DNA from: an uncultured Blautia sp.
Lineage (GTDB): Bacteria > Bacillota > Clostridia > Lachnospirales > Lachnospiraceae
Direction of reading: 5' to 3'
Assembly (NCBI GenBank): GCA_900540785.1
Contig: UQHF01000014.1
Coordinates: 22,323 to 86,322, forward strand
DNA: 64,000 bases
Part shown: in pieces, positions 27,025-36,136 of the stretch
Layout of the letters: each line of letters begins with the position of its first letter
Position numbering within the stretch: the first letter of the stretch is position 1
Notes under the pieces: model-generated
What the model was told of the DNA's origin: nothing
The model's database searches: none
Seen by the model: only the letters and a program-made list of their open reading frames with translations
Position numbers and translations under genes: made by a program

Positions 27025-27699
27025 ATGGCTCCCATTTCAGGAGACTGGCTGGACGCTCTGAAAGATGAGTTTCATAAGCCGTATTATACAAAATTATATA
27101 AAACCGTAAACGAAGAGTACAGAACAAGAAAAATCTTTCCGCCGCCGGACGAGATGTTTAATGCCTTTCATTTTACTCCGCTCCATGAGGTAAAAGCGGT
27201 GATTTTGGGACAGGATCCTTATCACAATGACGGGCAGGCGCACGGCCTTTGTTTTTCTGTGAAAAAAGGCGTGGAAACGCCGCCTTCTCTTGTAAATATT
27301 TATCAGGAGCTTCATGATGACTGCGGCTGTTATATTCCAAATAACGGGTATCTGGAAAAATGGGCGCGCCAGGGTGTGCTGCTCTTAAATACTGTTCTGA
27401 CAGTTCGGGCGCATCAGGCAAATTCCCACAGAGGAATCGGCTGGGAACAGTTTACGGACGCTGCCATTCAGATATTAAATGAACAGGACCGTCCCATTGT
27501 ATTTCTCTTGTGGGGAAGACCTGCGCAGATGAAGCATTCCATGCTGAATAACCCGAATCACCTTGTTCTGGAAGCGCCTCACCCAAGTCCGCTTTCTGCG
27601 TACAGAGGATTTTTCGGCTGCAGGCATTTCAGCCAAGCGAACGCTTTTCTTGAGGCGCATGGCATTGCGCCGATCGACTGGCAGATTGAAAACATTTAA
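27025..27699 (+). CDS. ung: Uracil-DNA glycosylase
   Basis: Family-1 UDG that removes uracil from DNA in base-excision repair, 224 residues. The water-activating motif GQDPYH (Asp64) is present, as is the leucine-loop HPSPLSAYRGFFGCRHF (His186). The start at 27025 is chosen because AGAGGTG precedes it by six bases; a GTG nine bases earlier lies inside that site. The next gene follows closely. Confidence 0.97.
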   Translation: MAPISGDWLDALKDEFHKPYYTKLYKTVNEEYRTRKIFPPPDEMFNAFHFTPLHEVKAVILGQDPYHNDGQAHGLCFSVKKGVETPPSLVNIYQELHDDCGCYIPNNGYLEKWARQGVLLLNTVLTVRAHQANSHRGIGWEQFTDAAIQILNEQDRPIVFLLWGRPAQMKHSMLNNPNHLVLEAPHPSPLSAYRGFFGCRHFSQANAFLEAHGIAPIDWQIENI

Positions 27700-27717
27700 A
27701 AGAGGAAACGGATTGTA

Positions 27718-29340
27718 ATGAGTAAAAAAAATGATAACACACTTGTAAAAAACGCATCGTTCCTTATGATGGCGGCGCTGATTTCCAAGATCATCGGAAT
27801 GCTTTACAAAAGCCCCCTTTCCGCTACGCTTGGAAGTCAGAGCTTTGCGCTTTTCCAGTATGCCCAGAATGCGTATTTCATTCTTCTTATGATCGCGTCA
27901 TTCAGCATTCCCCAGGCGGTATCGAAAATCATGGCGGAAAAGATTGCGTTTAAGAGGTACAGAGATGCCCAGAAGGTATTTTACTGTGCCCTTCTTTATG
28001 CCGTGATCGCAGGCGGTATTGTAGCTCTTTTCTGCCTTTTCGGAGCTTCCATTATGGTTCCGGATAAAATGGCGGGGGCAAGGCTTGCCCTTCAGATGCT
28101 TGCACCGACGATCTTCCTTTCCGGGATACTTGGGGTATTCCGCGGATATTTTCAGGCATACAGAAACATGATGCCGACTTCCCTATCCCAGATCATAGAG
28201 CAGATATTTGTGGCTGTCTTTGCCCTTCTCATGTCTTCTCTTATGATTTCTTCCCACAGCGGAAAAGGCGAGGAAGTGATACAGAGCTGGGGAGCGGCGG
28301 GAGCCACAATGGGAACGGGAGCCGGAGTTCTGGCAGCGCTTCTTTTTATGGTTTTTGTGTACGGCATTAACAGAAAGACTATTCGAAGAAAGATAAGAAG
28401 GGATCGGGTATCTGTAAATGAAAGCACCTCCCAGGTGATGAAAACCATTATCCTGATCGTAATGCCGATTATTTTCAGCGCATTTATCTATAATGTAAAC
28501 GGATATATCAATAGCTATATGTACACGGACATTCTGGGGAAAAGGGGAATGGATGAGACGGTACTTCAGACGCTTTATGCAGAGTACGGATACTTTATGA
28601 CACTTATCAATATTCCCCTGACCCTTGCAAGTACAGCGCCGACTTCCATGATACCGGAGGTTTCCGCTCATTATGCAATGCGCGACAGAAAAGGTGCAAA
28701 TGAAAAAATTGACAGGGCAACCTGGATCAGTATGATCATTTCCATTCCTGCAGCAGTGGGGCTCGCTGTTCTTTCCGGTCCTGTTACAAGGCTGATATTC
28801 GGAGAGACAAACGGAGTGGCAGCGCAGCTTCTTATCATTGGAGGAATCACAATTATCTTAAACGGAAACTCCAATATTTCAAACGGCGTTTTACAGGGGA
28901 TCGGAAAGCCAAATATTCCTATGATCCATGCGGCGATCGCTCTCGGAGCGGACGTGATCGTTATGGCTCTTCTCCTGCTTCTGACAGACCTTGGAGTATA
29001 TGCGATTGTGCTTTCTATGGTAGTCTATGCAGTTGTGATGTGTCTCTTGAATGAGAGGGCAATGAAGAAATATATGAAGCACAAAAATCCCTGGAAAAAG
29101 GCGTATTTGTATCCGCTGATCGCGTCTATTCCGATGGGGCTTGTGGCAGGAGGAGTGTACTATGGACTTTACTTCCTTGTTCCGTCAAACCTTTTCTGCC
29201 TCTGCATATCTGTCGTTCTGGCAGTGATCGTATATTTTGTAGTATATCTTCTTGTAAGCAAGCCTTCAAAAGAAGAATTGACCATGCTTCCGGGAGGAAG
29301 GATCCTTTACCGTGTGGCAGGAAAACTGAATCTGATATAA
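27718..29340 (+). CDS. SpoVB/MurJ-like polysaccharide flippase
   Basis: MOP-superfamily membrane protein, 540 residues with about 14 transmembrane helices. The N-terminus LMMAALISKIIGMLYKSPL is typical of the SpoVB/YtgP/MurJ-like branch, which exports lipid-linked cell-wall or cortex precursors. It starts 18 bp after ung and probably shares its transcript. Whether it acts in sporulation (SpoVB) or vegetative wall synthesis (YtgP/AmJ-like) cannot be told from sequence alone. Confidence 0.88.
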   Translation: MSKKNDNTLVKNASFLMMAALISKIIGMLYKSPLSATLGSQSFALFQYAQNAYFILLMIASFSIPQAVSKIMAEKIAFKRYRDAQKVFYCALLYAVIAGGIVALFCLFGASIMVPDKMAGARLALQMLAPTIFLSGILGVFRGYFQAYRNMMPTSLSQIIEQIFVAVFALLMSSLMISSHSGKGEEVIQSWGAAGATMGTGAGVLAALLFMVFVYGINRKTIRRKIRRDRVSVNESTSQVMKTIILIVMPIIFSAFIYNVNGYINSYMYTDILGKRGMDETVLQTLYAEYGYFMTLINIPLTLASTAPTSMIPEVSAHYAMRDRKGANEKIDRATWISMIISIPAAVGLAVLSGPVTRLIFGETNGVAAQLLIIGGITIILNGNSNISNGVLQGIGKPNIPMIHAAIALGADVIVMALLLLLTDLGVYAIVLSMVVYAVVMCLLNERAMKKYMKHKNPWKKAYLYPLIASIPMGLVAGGVYYGLYFLVPSNLFCLCISVVLAVIVYFVVYLLVSKPSKEELTMLPGGRILYRVAGKLNLI

Positions 29341-29394
29341 ATATGAAGATGCCTGACGAATTGTTTTGCACTTCTGGCATCTATAACTAAAAAC

Positions 29395-29437
29395 ACAGTC
29401 TGAGAAGCAATGAATTGCTTACAGACTGTATTTTTTT
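29395..29437 (+). terminator. Terminator after flippase gene
   Basis: ACAGTCTG / CAGACTGT arms with an inner AAGCAAT/ATTGCTT pair, followed by A and T7. It lies between the convergent flippase and lacI genes. Confidence 0.9.
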
Positions 29438-29473
29438 GCTGCGATTTTAAATCTGTTTTCATGAAAAACTGTT

Positions 29474-30472
29474 TTAAGAATTTTTGCATTCCCCTGTAGA
29501 GCCTCTCTCGATAAGCTGGGCATGAAGAAGAATGGTTCCGATAGAAACGTTGTTTAAAAGGCTGTTTATGGCGTAATACCCGCATTTTCCAAGTTCAGTT
29601 CTGTCCTGGCGGATCGTAGTAAGCGGCGGGGAAGTATAGGCGCACATGGGAAGATCATCAAAGCCTATGATACTTAAATCCCTGGGAATGTGGTATCCAA
29701 GCTGCTGGCACTGGATCATGGCTGCGTTGGCAATGAGATCGTGGCTGCAGATCACAGCAGTCATTCCCATTTTTAAAAGTCTGGATAAATGTTTTTCCAC
29801 ACACTGGGTAATATAATAAGAAGCGCCCGCCCAGTCAGCTTCCGCGCGCAGACCGTTCTGCTTCATGGCGTGAAAAAATGCTTTGTGACGCACCTGCATA
29901 ATATGAGAGCCGAGCGCGCTGCTTAAATAGCCGATTTTTTTATGCCCTTGTTTTTTTAAGCAGGAGACGGCAAGTTCCATTCCCTCGTTGTTGTCAATTC
30001 CGATAGAAGAAATAAAAGGATTGGCGGGAATGTAATTATCGAACAGAACAGCGGGGGTATGGCTTGTCTCAAAATCCTTCATCCACGGGTCGGTTAAGGA
30101 AAAACCGAGAACAAGAGCTCCCACATAATCATTTTGAAGCATAAAAACATCGTAAGGCGTTTTTTTCTGGAATGGAACAGTCATGGAAACTACTTCCACT
30201 GCAAAGCCGGCAGGCTCTGCCATCTGGCGAAAACCAATGATAAAGTCATATCCAAACTGGTGTGGTTCTTCATATTCCATATTTTCTATGAGGACGCAGA
30301 GCTTTGGTGCAGTGCCTTTCTGTCTGCGGAGTTTTGTGTATCCCATTTCGACTGCAGTGTCGAGAATTGTTTTTCGTAATGTTTCGCTGATGTCGGGAGC
30401 GTTATTGATCGCTTTTGAGACAGTTCCTTTTGAAACTCCGAGTTTATCAGCAATATCCTGTATTGTTGCCAT
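29474..30472 (-). CDS. LacI-family regulator (maltodextrin operon)
   Basis: 332 residues. The N-terminal helix-turn-helix (residues 2-21, TIQDIADKLGVSKGTVSKAI) and hinge are followed by a periplasmic-binding-like effector domain ending GYYAINSLL. The gene is divergent from the malE-like gene, the classic place for a MalR-type repressor that releases DNA on maltose or maltodextrin. Its likely operator is the pair of direct repeats at 30698-30717. Confidence 0.92.
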   Translation of the reverse strand: MATIQDIADKLGVSKGTVSKAINNAPDISETLRKTILDTAVEMGYTKLRRQKGTAPKLCVLIENMEYEEPHQFGYDFIIGFRQMAEPAGFAVEVVSMTVPFQKKTPYDVFMLQNDYVGALVLGFSLTDPWMKDFETSHTPAVLFDNYIPANPFISSIGIDNNEGMELAVSCLKKQGHKKIGYLSSALGSHIMQVRHKAFFHAMKQNGLRAEADWAGASYYITQCVEKHLSRLLKMGMTAVICSHDLIANAAMIQCQQLGYHIPRDLSIIGFDDLPMCAYTSPPLTTIRQDRTELGKCGYYAINSLLNNVSIGTILLHAQLIERGSTGECKNS

Positions 30473-30520
30473 AATGATTGCCTTTCTTTCTCTGTAAAAA
30501 AATCAAGATAAATTTTATTT

Positions 30521-30549
30521 ATTATAGCAAATCCAATCAAAAAAATCAA
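30521..30549 (-). promoter_or_regulatory. Predicted lacI promoter
   Basis: Minus strand TTGATT, 17-bp spacer, TATAAT, about 50 bases before the regulator start. The 120 bases to its left on the plus strand separate it from the malE promoter. Confidence 0.65.
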
Positions 30550-30661
30550 TTCTTTTCAATCGATTAGTTTCGAAAAACAAGAAAAATGAAAGTGAATATG
30601 TAAAAAGTGCACAAAAAGAATACATAAAAACTGTAGAAAACGGAGAAAGTAATCTGAGATA

Positions 30662-30690
30662 TTGACGTTTTTTTGAAAGTGCGGTATATT
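30662..30690 (+). promoter_or_regulatory. Maltodextrin operon promoter
   Basis: TTGACG, 17-bp spacer, TATATT. The predicted start point falls on the adjacent direct repeats. Confidence 0.75.
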
Positions 30691-30697
30691 ACAGATA

Positions 30698-30717
30698 ACG
30701 AAACAAAACGAAACAAA
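30698..30717 (+). promoter_or_regulatory. Direct-repeat candidate operator
   Basis: Two exact tandem copies of ACGAAACAAA directly downstream of the -10 box, covering the likely +1 to +20 region where a repressor would block transcription. A related inverted GTTTCG/CGAAAAAC site lies near 30568 toward the lacI promoter. Confidence 0.5.
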
Positions 30718-30731
30718 TAGGAGGAAGAAAG

Positions 30732-31958
30732 ATGAGAAAGCGTGCAGCGGCATTGTGTATGACGGCGGTGCTTGCAGTGACAGGGCTTGCAGGCTGCGGC
30801 GGAGAGACGGATGGAGATAAGGAAAGCGTCCGTCTGATGGTATGGTCCCCGTCGGAAGACCAGTCGAAGGAAAGCGGAGAATGGCTTCAGAATATGTGTG
30901 AGGATTTTGCAGGGCTTCACCCGGAATGGGATATTACTTTTGTATATGGAGTGGCAGATGAGGCAACGGCTGCCACACAGGTGGCGCAGGACCCGGAGGC
31001 AAGTGCAGACGTATTTATGTATGCAAACGATACGCTGACAACAATGACAGATGCAAATGCACTTGCAAAGTTCGGTGGAAAATACAGAGAAGAAATTGAA
31101 GACACAAACTCGGAAGAGGTTCTGGCATCTCTTGTGAAAGAGGATAATCTGTACGGTGTGCCATTTACAACGAATACCTGGTTTATGTATTATGATAAGA
31201 GCGTTTTTTCAGAGGAGGATATTAAAAATCTGGATACGATGCTGGAAAAGGGAACGGTTGCGTTTCCATTTACAAACTCCTGGTATCTCCCGGCGTTTTA
31301 TATTGGAAATGGCTGTACGCTTTTCGGAGATGGAACACAGGAAGACAAGGGTGTAGATTTTGGAGGAGAAAATGCAGTGGAGGTTACAGAATATCTTGTT
31401 GACCTTGCAGCGAATCCGAACTTCAAAATAGATGCGGACGGTTCCGGGCTTGCAGGTCTTCGTGACGGAAGTATTTCTGCCATTTTCTCAGGCTCATGGG
31501 ACGCAAACGCAGTAAGGGAAGCTTTAGGGGAGAATATGGGCGTGGCTGCTCTTCCAATGTATACTTTAAAAGGAGAAGAAAAACAGATGATGTCCTATGC
31601 AGGTTCAAAGGCAATCGGTGTGAATCCTTACAGCAAAAATATGGTGCCTGCTGTGGAGCTTGCCGTATATCTCGGTTCTGCAGAAGCGCAGCTTTCCCAT
31701 TATAATCTAAGAAATGTGATTCCATGCAATACAGAGCTTTTAAAAGATACGGAGGTTTCAGAAGACCCGCTGATTATGGCGCAAAACAATACCTTTAATT
31801 ATACATCTATTCTGCAGCCTTTTGTGGCGAAAATGAACAACTGTTGGGTTCCGGTGGAAAATATGGGTAAGGGAATCCGAAATAAGAGTGTGACACATGA
31901 AAATGCAAAAGAGCAGACAGAAGCGATGAATGAAGCAATGAACAGTGATGGAATCTGA
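30732..31958 (+). CDS. Maltodextrin-binding lipoprotein (MalE-like)
   Basis: 408 residues. The lipoprotein signal peptide has lipobox LAGC (Cys22), so the protein is anchored to the outer face of the membrane. The mature part is a family-1 solute-binding protein of MalE type (LMVWSPSEDQ, YGVPFTTNTWFMYYDK, IFSGSWDANAVREALG). GGAGGA precedes the start. It is followed after 14 bp by the permeases, and by six alpha-glucan enzymes. This context supports maltodextrin as ligand. Confidence 0.93.
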   Translation: MRKRAAALCMTAVLAVTGLAGCGGETDGDKESVRLMVWSPSEDQSKESGEWLQNMCEDFAGLHPEWDITFVYGVADEATAATQVAQDPEASADVFMYANDTLTTMTDANALAKFGGKYREEIEDTNSEEVLASLVKEDNLYGVPFTTNTWFMYYDKSVFSEEDIKNLDTMLEKGTVAFPFTNSWYLPAFYIGNGCTLFGDGTQEDKGVDFGGENAVEVTEYLVDLAANPNFKIDADGSGLAGLRDGSISAIFSGSWDANAVREALGENMGVAALPMYTLKGEEKQMMSYAGSKAIGVNPYSKNMVPAVELAVYLGSAEAQLSHYNLRNVIPCNTELLKDTEVSEDPLIMAQNNTFNYTSILQPFVAKMNNCWVPVENMGKGIRNKSVTHENAKEQTEAMNEAMNSDGI

Positions 31959-31972
31959 TGAGGTGAAAGAAG

Positions 31973-33319
31973 ATGAAAGAGAAAGAAACCTGTATTGCCG
32001 CCATAAAAAACGGCGGAATTGAGACAAAGCTTTCCATGTTTTTAATGGGCTTTGGAAATATTGTGCATAAGCAGAAAGTAAAAGGCCTTTTGTTTATGGC
32101 TGCAGAAATCGCATATATTGTATTTATGCTTGTAAACGGCATTCATTTTATCAGTATGCTTGGCTCTCTTGGAAGTGTGCCGCAGAAAGAAGTGTGGGAC
32201 GAGGCGCAGCAGGTATACCTTTATACGAAGGGAGATCAGTCGGTGCTGATTCTTCTTTACGGCGTGGCAACGGTACTTTTGTCTCTCCTTATGGTATGGG
32301 GATGGAGAGGCGCTTTAAAAAGTGCGTATAAAGCAGAATATCTTGATAAAAAAGGATGCCATGTAAATACTTTTGCGGAGGATATAAAATCTCTTTTTAA
32401 TGAGAATCTTCACAGACTTCTTATGACACCGCCTATGATTTTTATTCTTGCGCTTACCATTCTGCCTCTTGTTTTTATGATTTGTATGGCATTTACAAAT
32501 TACAGTAAGATTGGCAATCATTTGATGCTTTTTGACTGGGTAGGTCTTGAAAACTTTAAGGCGCTGTTTGATTCTAACAGTATTTTGGGAAGTACCTTCT
32601 GGTCAGTTCTTGGATGGACTCTTGTGTGGGCATTTTTTGCAACCTTTACAAACTATATTTTCGGTATGATTCTCTCTCTTGTAATTAACAGAAAGGAAAC
32701 ACGGGCAAAGGGATTCTGGAGATTCTGTTTCGTTCTTTCCTGTGCAGTACCCATGTTCGTTTCCCTTCTTATTATGAGAACCATGCTTCAGCCAAATGGT
32801 GCAGTGAATGTACTCCTTCGAAACCTAGGTATCATTGCTAAGGACGCAAGCCTTCCATTTTTTACAGACCCTACATGGGCGCGAGTGACAGTGATTATTA
32901 TTAATATCTGGGTTGGCGTTCCTTATACCCTTCTTCAGCTTACCGGAGTGCTTCAGAATATCCCGGCAGAGCTTTATGAAGCTGCAAAAGTGGACGGTGC
33001 AAATGCTGTTCAGAGATTCTTTAAAATTACGCTTCCATATATGCTGTATGTGACAACACCGTACCTTATTGTAACTTTCACAGGAAATGTAAATAACTTT
33101 AATATTATTTATCTTTTGTCAGGAGGAGATCCTGTTACAGATTTATCCTCCGCAGCAGGAAAAACAGATTTACTTGTGACGTGGCTGTATAAGCTTACCA
33201 TAGATAAGCAGTATTATAATATTGGTGCTGTTATCGGTATTCTTACCTTTATTATCTTGGCAGCAGGCGCGCTGCTGACCTACAGAAACAGTAAATCTTA
33301 TAAGGAAGGAGAGTTTTAA
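31973..33319 (+). CDS. Maltodextrin ABC permease (MalF-like)
   Basis: 448 residues, longer than the other permeases because of an N-terminal extension with two extra transmembrane segments (about 41-60 and 90-105), as in MalF-type proteins. The EAA loop reads ELYEAAKVDGANAVQRF. It pairs with the next gene product; the ATPase is not encoded in the operon. Confidence 0.93.
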   Translation: MKEKETCIAAIKNGGIETKLSMFLMGFGNIVHKQKVKGLLFMAAEIAYIVFMLVNGIHFISMLGSLGSVPQKEVWDEAQQVYLYTKGDQSVLILLYGVATVLLSLLMVWGWRGALKSAYKAEYLDKKGCHVNTFAEDIKSLFNENLHRLLMTPPMIFILALTILPLVFMICMAFTNYSKIGNHLMLFDWVGLENFKALFDSNSILGSTFWSVLGWTLVWAFFATFTNYIFGMILSLVINRKETRAKGFWRFCFVLSCAVPMFVSLLIMRTMLQPNGAVNVLLRNLGIIAKDASLPFFTDPTWARVTVIIINIWVGVPYTLLQLTGVLQNIPAELYEAAKVDGANAVQRFFKITLPYMLYVTTPYLIVTFTGNVNNFNIIYLLSGGDPVTDLSSAAGKTDLLVTWLYKLTIDKQYYNIGAVIGILTFIILAAGALLTYRNSKSYKEGEF

Positions 33320-33321
33320 AC

Positions 33322-34185
33322 ATGGGAATCAAATCGGCAAAAAAGAAACGTTTTATCACAAATACAGCAGTTCATATTTCCCTTGGCATTTTAGCGGCTG
33401 TATGGGTGTTCCCCATTTTATGGGTCATCCTTACAAGCTTCCGTGCAGAAAAAGGTTCTTATGTGTCTACCTTTTTTCCTCAGGGATACACACTCGATAA
33501 CTATATCCGGCTTTTTACAGATACTTCTATTTTAAACTTCCCGAAGATGTTTGCGAATACGCTGATTATTGCAGTTTGTTCCTGTGTTCTGGCAACCTTT
33601 TATACGCTGGCTGTATCCTACTGTCTGTCAAGACTGAAATTCCGTCTTCGGAAACCTTATATGAATATGGCAATGATTTTGGGATTGTTTCCAAGCTTTA
33701 TGTCCATAATTGCTGTTTACTTTATTTTAAAGGCTTTAGGTCTTACAGAGGGGAATCTGATTCGTGTTGCTTTGATTTTATGTTATTCGGGAGGGGCTGG
33801 TCTTGGATTTCAGATTGCCAAAGGCTTCTTTGATACCATTCCTGTTGCTGTGGACGAAGCGGCAATTCTGGACGGCTGTACAAGATGGCAGATTTTTACA
33901 AAAATTACGCTGTCGTTAAGTAAACCGATTATTGTATATACAGTACTGACTGCATTTATGGCGCCTTGGCTTGATTTTATTTTTGCAAAGGTTATCTGCC
34001 GTGCAAACTCTGATCAGTATACAGTTGCAATCGGTCTTTGGAAGATGCTGGAAAAAGAATATATTGACAGTTGGTATACAAGCTTTGCAGCAGGCGCGGT
34101 GCTGATTTCCATACCGATTGCTATTCTCTTCCTCTATATGCAGAGATATTACGTGGACGGCGTGTCAGGAGCAGTAAAAGGCTGA
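33322..34185 (+). CDS. Maltodextrin ABC permease (MalG-like)
   Basis: 287 residues, about six transmembrane helices. The EAA loop AVDEAAILDGCTRWQIF precedes the last helices. It lies two bases after the MalF-like stop, so coupled translation is likely. Confidence 0.93.
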   Translation: MGIKSAKKKRFITNTAVHISLGILAAVWVFPILWVILTSFRAEKGSYVSTFFPQGYTLDNYIRLFTDTSILNFPKMFANTLIIAVCSCVLATFYTLAVSYCLSRLKFRLRKPYMNMAMILGLFPSFMSIIAVYFILKALGLTEGNLIRVALILCYSGGAGLGFQIAKGFFDTIPVAVDEAAILDGCTRWQIFTKITLSLSKPIIVYTVLTAFMAPWLDFIFAKVICRANSDQYTVAIGLWKMLEKEYIDSWYTSFAAGAVLISIPIAILFLYMQRYYVDGVSGAVKG

Positions 34186-34204
34186 TAAAAGGAAGGGAGC
34201 AGTT

Positions 34205-36136
34205 ATGTTAAAGAGGCAGGAATTAAAAAGACTGTATAATACTTCAGAATTTAAAGAGAAATATATAGATACAGAAAGAAAACAGGGGGCTGTATGTACG
34301 GAGGAAGGGACTTCCTTTCTCCTTTGGAGTCCTCTTTCTGAAAAAGCAGAGCTTCGTTTTTATAAGGAAGGAGAGGGTGGAGTCTCATTTTTTCAGATAG
34401 AGATGAAAAAAGAAGAAAAGGGAATGTGGTCTTATGAAACAGCAGAAAATCTTCACGGAGTTTACTATGATTTCCGTACTATGACAGAGGGTGAGGAAAC
34501 TGTTTTCGGGGACCCGTATGCAAAAGCCTGCGGGATGAATGGAAAAAGAAGTATGGCTGTAGATTTAAAAGAGACAGACCCCGAAGGCTGGATGGAAGAC
34601 AGACGCCCTGAAAAACAGGAAGAGACAGTAATTTATGAGCTTCATATAAAAGAGTTTTCCTGGGACGAAGCAGGGGGATTTTCCAAAGAAAACAGAGGAA
34701 AATACCTGGCATTTACAGAAGAACATACAACTCTTAATAAAGATGGGGTCCATCCTACGGGGCTTGATTATCTGAAAAAACTTGGGATTACCCATGTGCA
34801 GATTATGCCGGCTTATGATTATGGTTCTGTAGATGAGAAAAATGAAGAAGAGTTTAACTGGGGATACGATCCGGTAAATTATAATGTGCCGGAAGGCTCT
34901 TATTCTTCTGACCCGAAACATGGAGAAGTGCGTATCCGTGAATTTAAGGAAATGGTGCAGGCTCTTCATAGAAATGGTTTCCGGATCATTATGGATGTGG
35001 TATATAACCATATGTATGACCTGGATTCTAATTTAAACAAAGCAGTTCCCTGGTATTATTTCCGTACTTACGAAAACGGGGGAATTTCCAATGGCTCTGC
35101 TTGCGGAAACGATATGGCAAGCGAGAGGGAAATGTGCGCTCAGTATATTTTGGATTCTGTTCTTTACTGGGCGGAAGAATATCATATAGATGGATTTCGT
35201 TTTGACTTGATGGGGCTTCTTGATACAAAACTTATGAACCGTATCAGAAGAGCTCTTGATGAAAAATACGGAAGAGGAGAGATTCTTCTTTTTGGAGAAC
35301 CCTGGGCAGCAGATGATACTGCGTCTGAGGGAAAGGTTGTGATGGCTCTTAAAAAGAACGTATCCCAACTTGATAAATATGTGGGGATGTTCTGCGATGA
35401 TACAAGAGACGCTATCAAAGGCCATGTGTTTGAGGGAGAAATCCCGGGCTTCGTAAACGGGGCTGAAAATATGGAAGAAAAAATTTTAAACAGCGTAAAA
35501 GCGTGGTGCACGAAAGACACAGGAATCAAAGCGCCATCTCAGGTAATTACCTATGTTTCTGCCCATGATAACTGGACGCTTTGGGATAAGCTGGCAATCA
35601 CAACGCCGGACGAAGAGCGGAGAATGATGGAAAATAAACTGGCAGCAGCTATTTACATGACCTGTCAGGGACATCTTTTTATGCTTTCCGGAGAGGAGTT
35701 TGCAAGAACTAAGGACGGACATGAAAATACTTATAACAGTCCCATTTCTTTAAATCGTCTGGACTGGAAGAGAGCATATAAATATGAAGAACTCAGTACC
35801 TTCTATGAAGGGCTGATTGCTCTCAGGAAGCAGCTTCCCGGACTTTGCGATAAGTCGGAGACTGCAGGAAAGAGAATTTACGGTTACTGGAAGAAACCGG
35901 GCGCTGTAGGATTTTTTGTGGAAAATAAAAAAGAAGGAGAACATACTTTGTGGGATACTCTGTATATTATTTATAATGCCACAGAGGAAGAAGTGGAAAC
36001 TGCTCTCCCGAAAGGGGAGTGGGAAGTTCTTCTTAATGAAGAAGACAGTTTTTCATGGAAAAAACAGAAAAAAGCAGAAAAAGCGACAGCTGCGCCATTG
36101 AGTGCGCTTGTGCTTGGACGAAGAGGATGCATATGA
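34205..36136 (+). CDS. pulA: Type I pullulanase
   Basis: Cytoplasmic GH13 enzyme (643 residues, no signal peptide) that hydrolyses alpha-1,6 branch points of imported limit dextrins. An N-terminal CBM48-like region (about 30-110) precedes the type I signature FNWGYDPVNYNVPEGSY. The catalytic triad can be placed: D334 (FRFDLMG), E365 (GEPW) and D455 (SAHDNW). The stop overlaps the next start by ATGA. Confidence 0.93.
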   Translation: MLKRQELKRLYNTSEFKEKYIDTERKQGAVCTEEGTSFLLWSPLSEKAELRFYKEGEGGVSFFQIEMKKEEKGMWSYETAENLHGVYYDFRTMTEGEETVFGDPYAKACGMNGKRSMAVDLKETDPEGWMEDRRPEKQEETVIYELHIKEFSWDEAGGFSKENRGKYLAFTEEHTTLNKDGVHPTGLDYLKKLGITHVQIMPAYDYGSVDEKNEEEFNWGYDPVNYNVPEGSYSSDPKHGEVRIREFKEMVQALHRNGFRIIMDVVYNHMYDLDSNLNKAVPWYYFRTYENGGISNGSACGNDMASEREMCAQYILDSVLYWAEEYHIDGFRFDLMGLLDTKLMNRIRRALDEKYGRGEILLFGEPWAADDTASEGKVVMALKKNVSQLDKYVGMFCDDTRDAIKGHVFEGEIPGFVNGAENMEEKILNSVKAWCTKDTGIKAPSQVITYVSAHDNWTLWDKLAITTPDEERRMMENKLAAAIYMTCQGHLFMLSGEEFARTKDGHENTYNSPISLNRLDWKRAYKYEELSTFYEGLIALRKQLPGLCDKSETAGKRIYGYWKKPGAVGFFVENKKEGEHTLWDTLYIIYNATEEEVETALPKGEWEVLLNEEDSFSWKKQKKAEKATAAPLSALVLGRRGCI

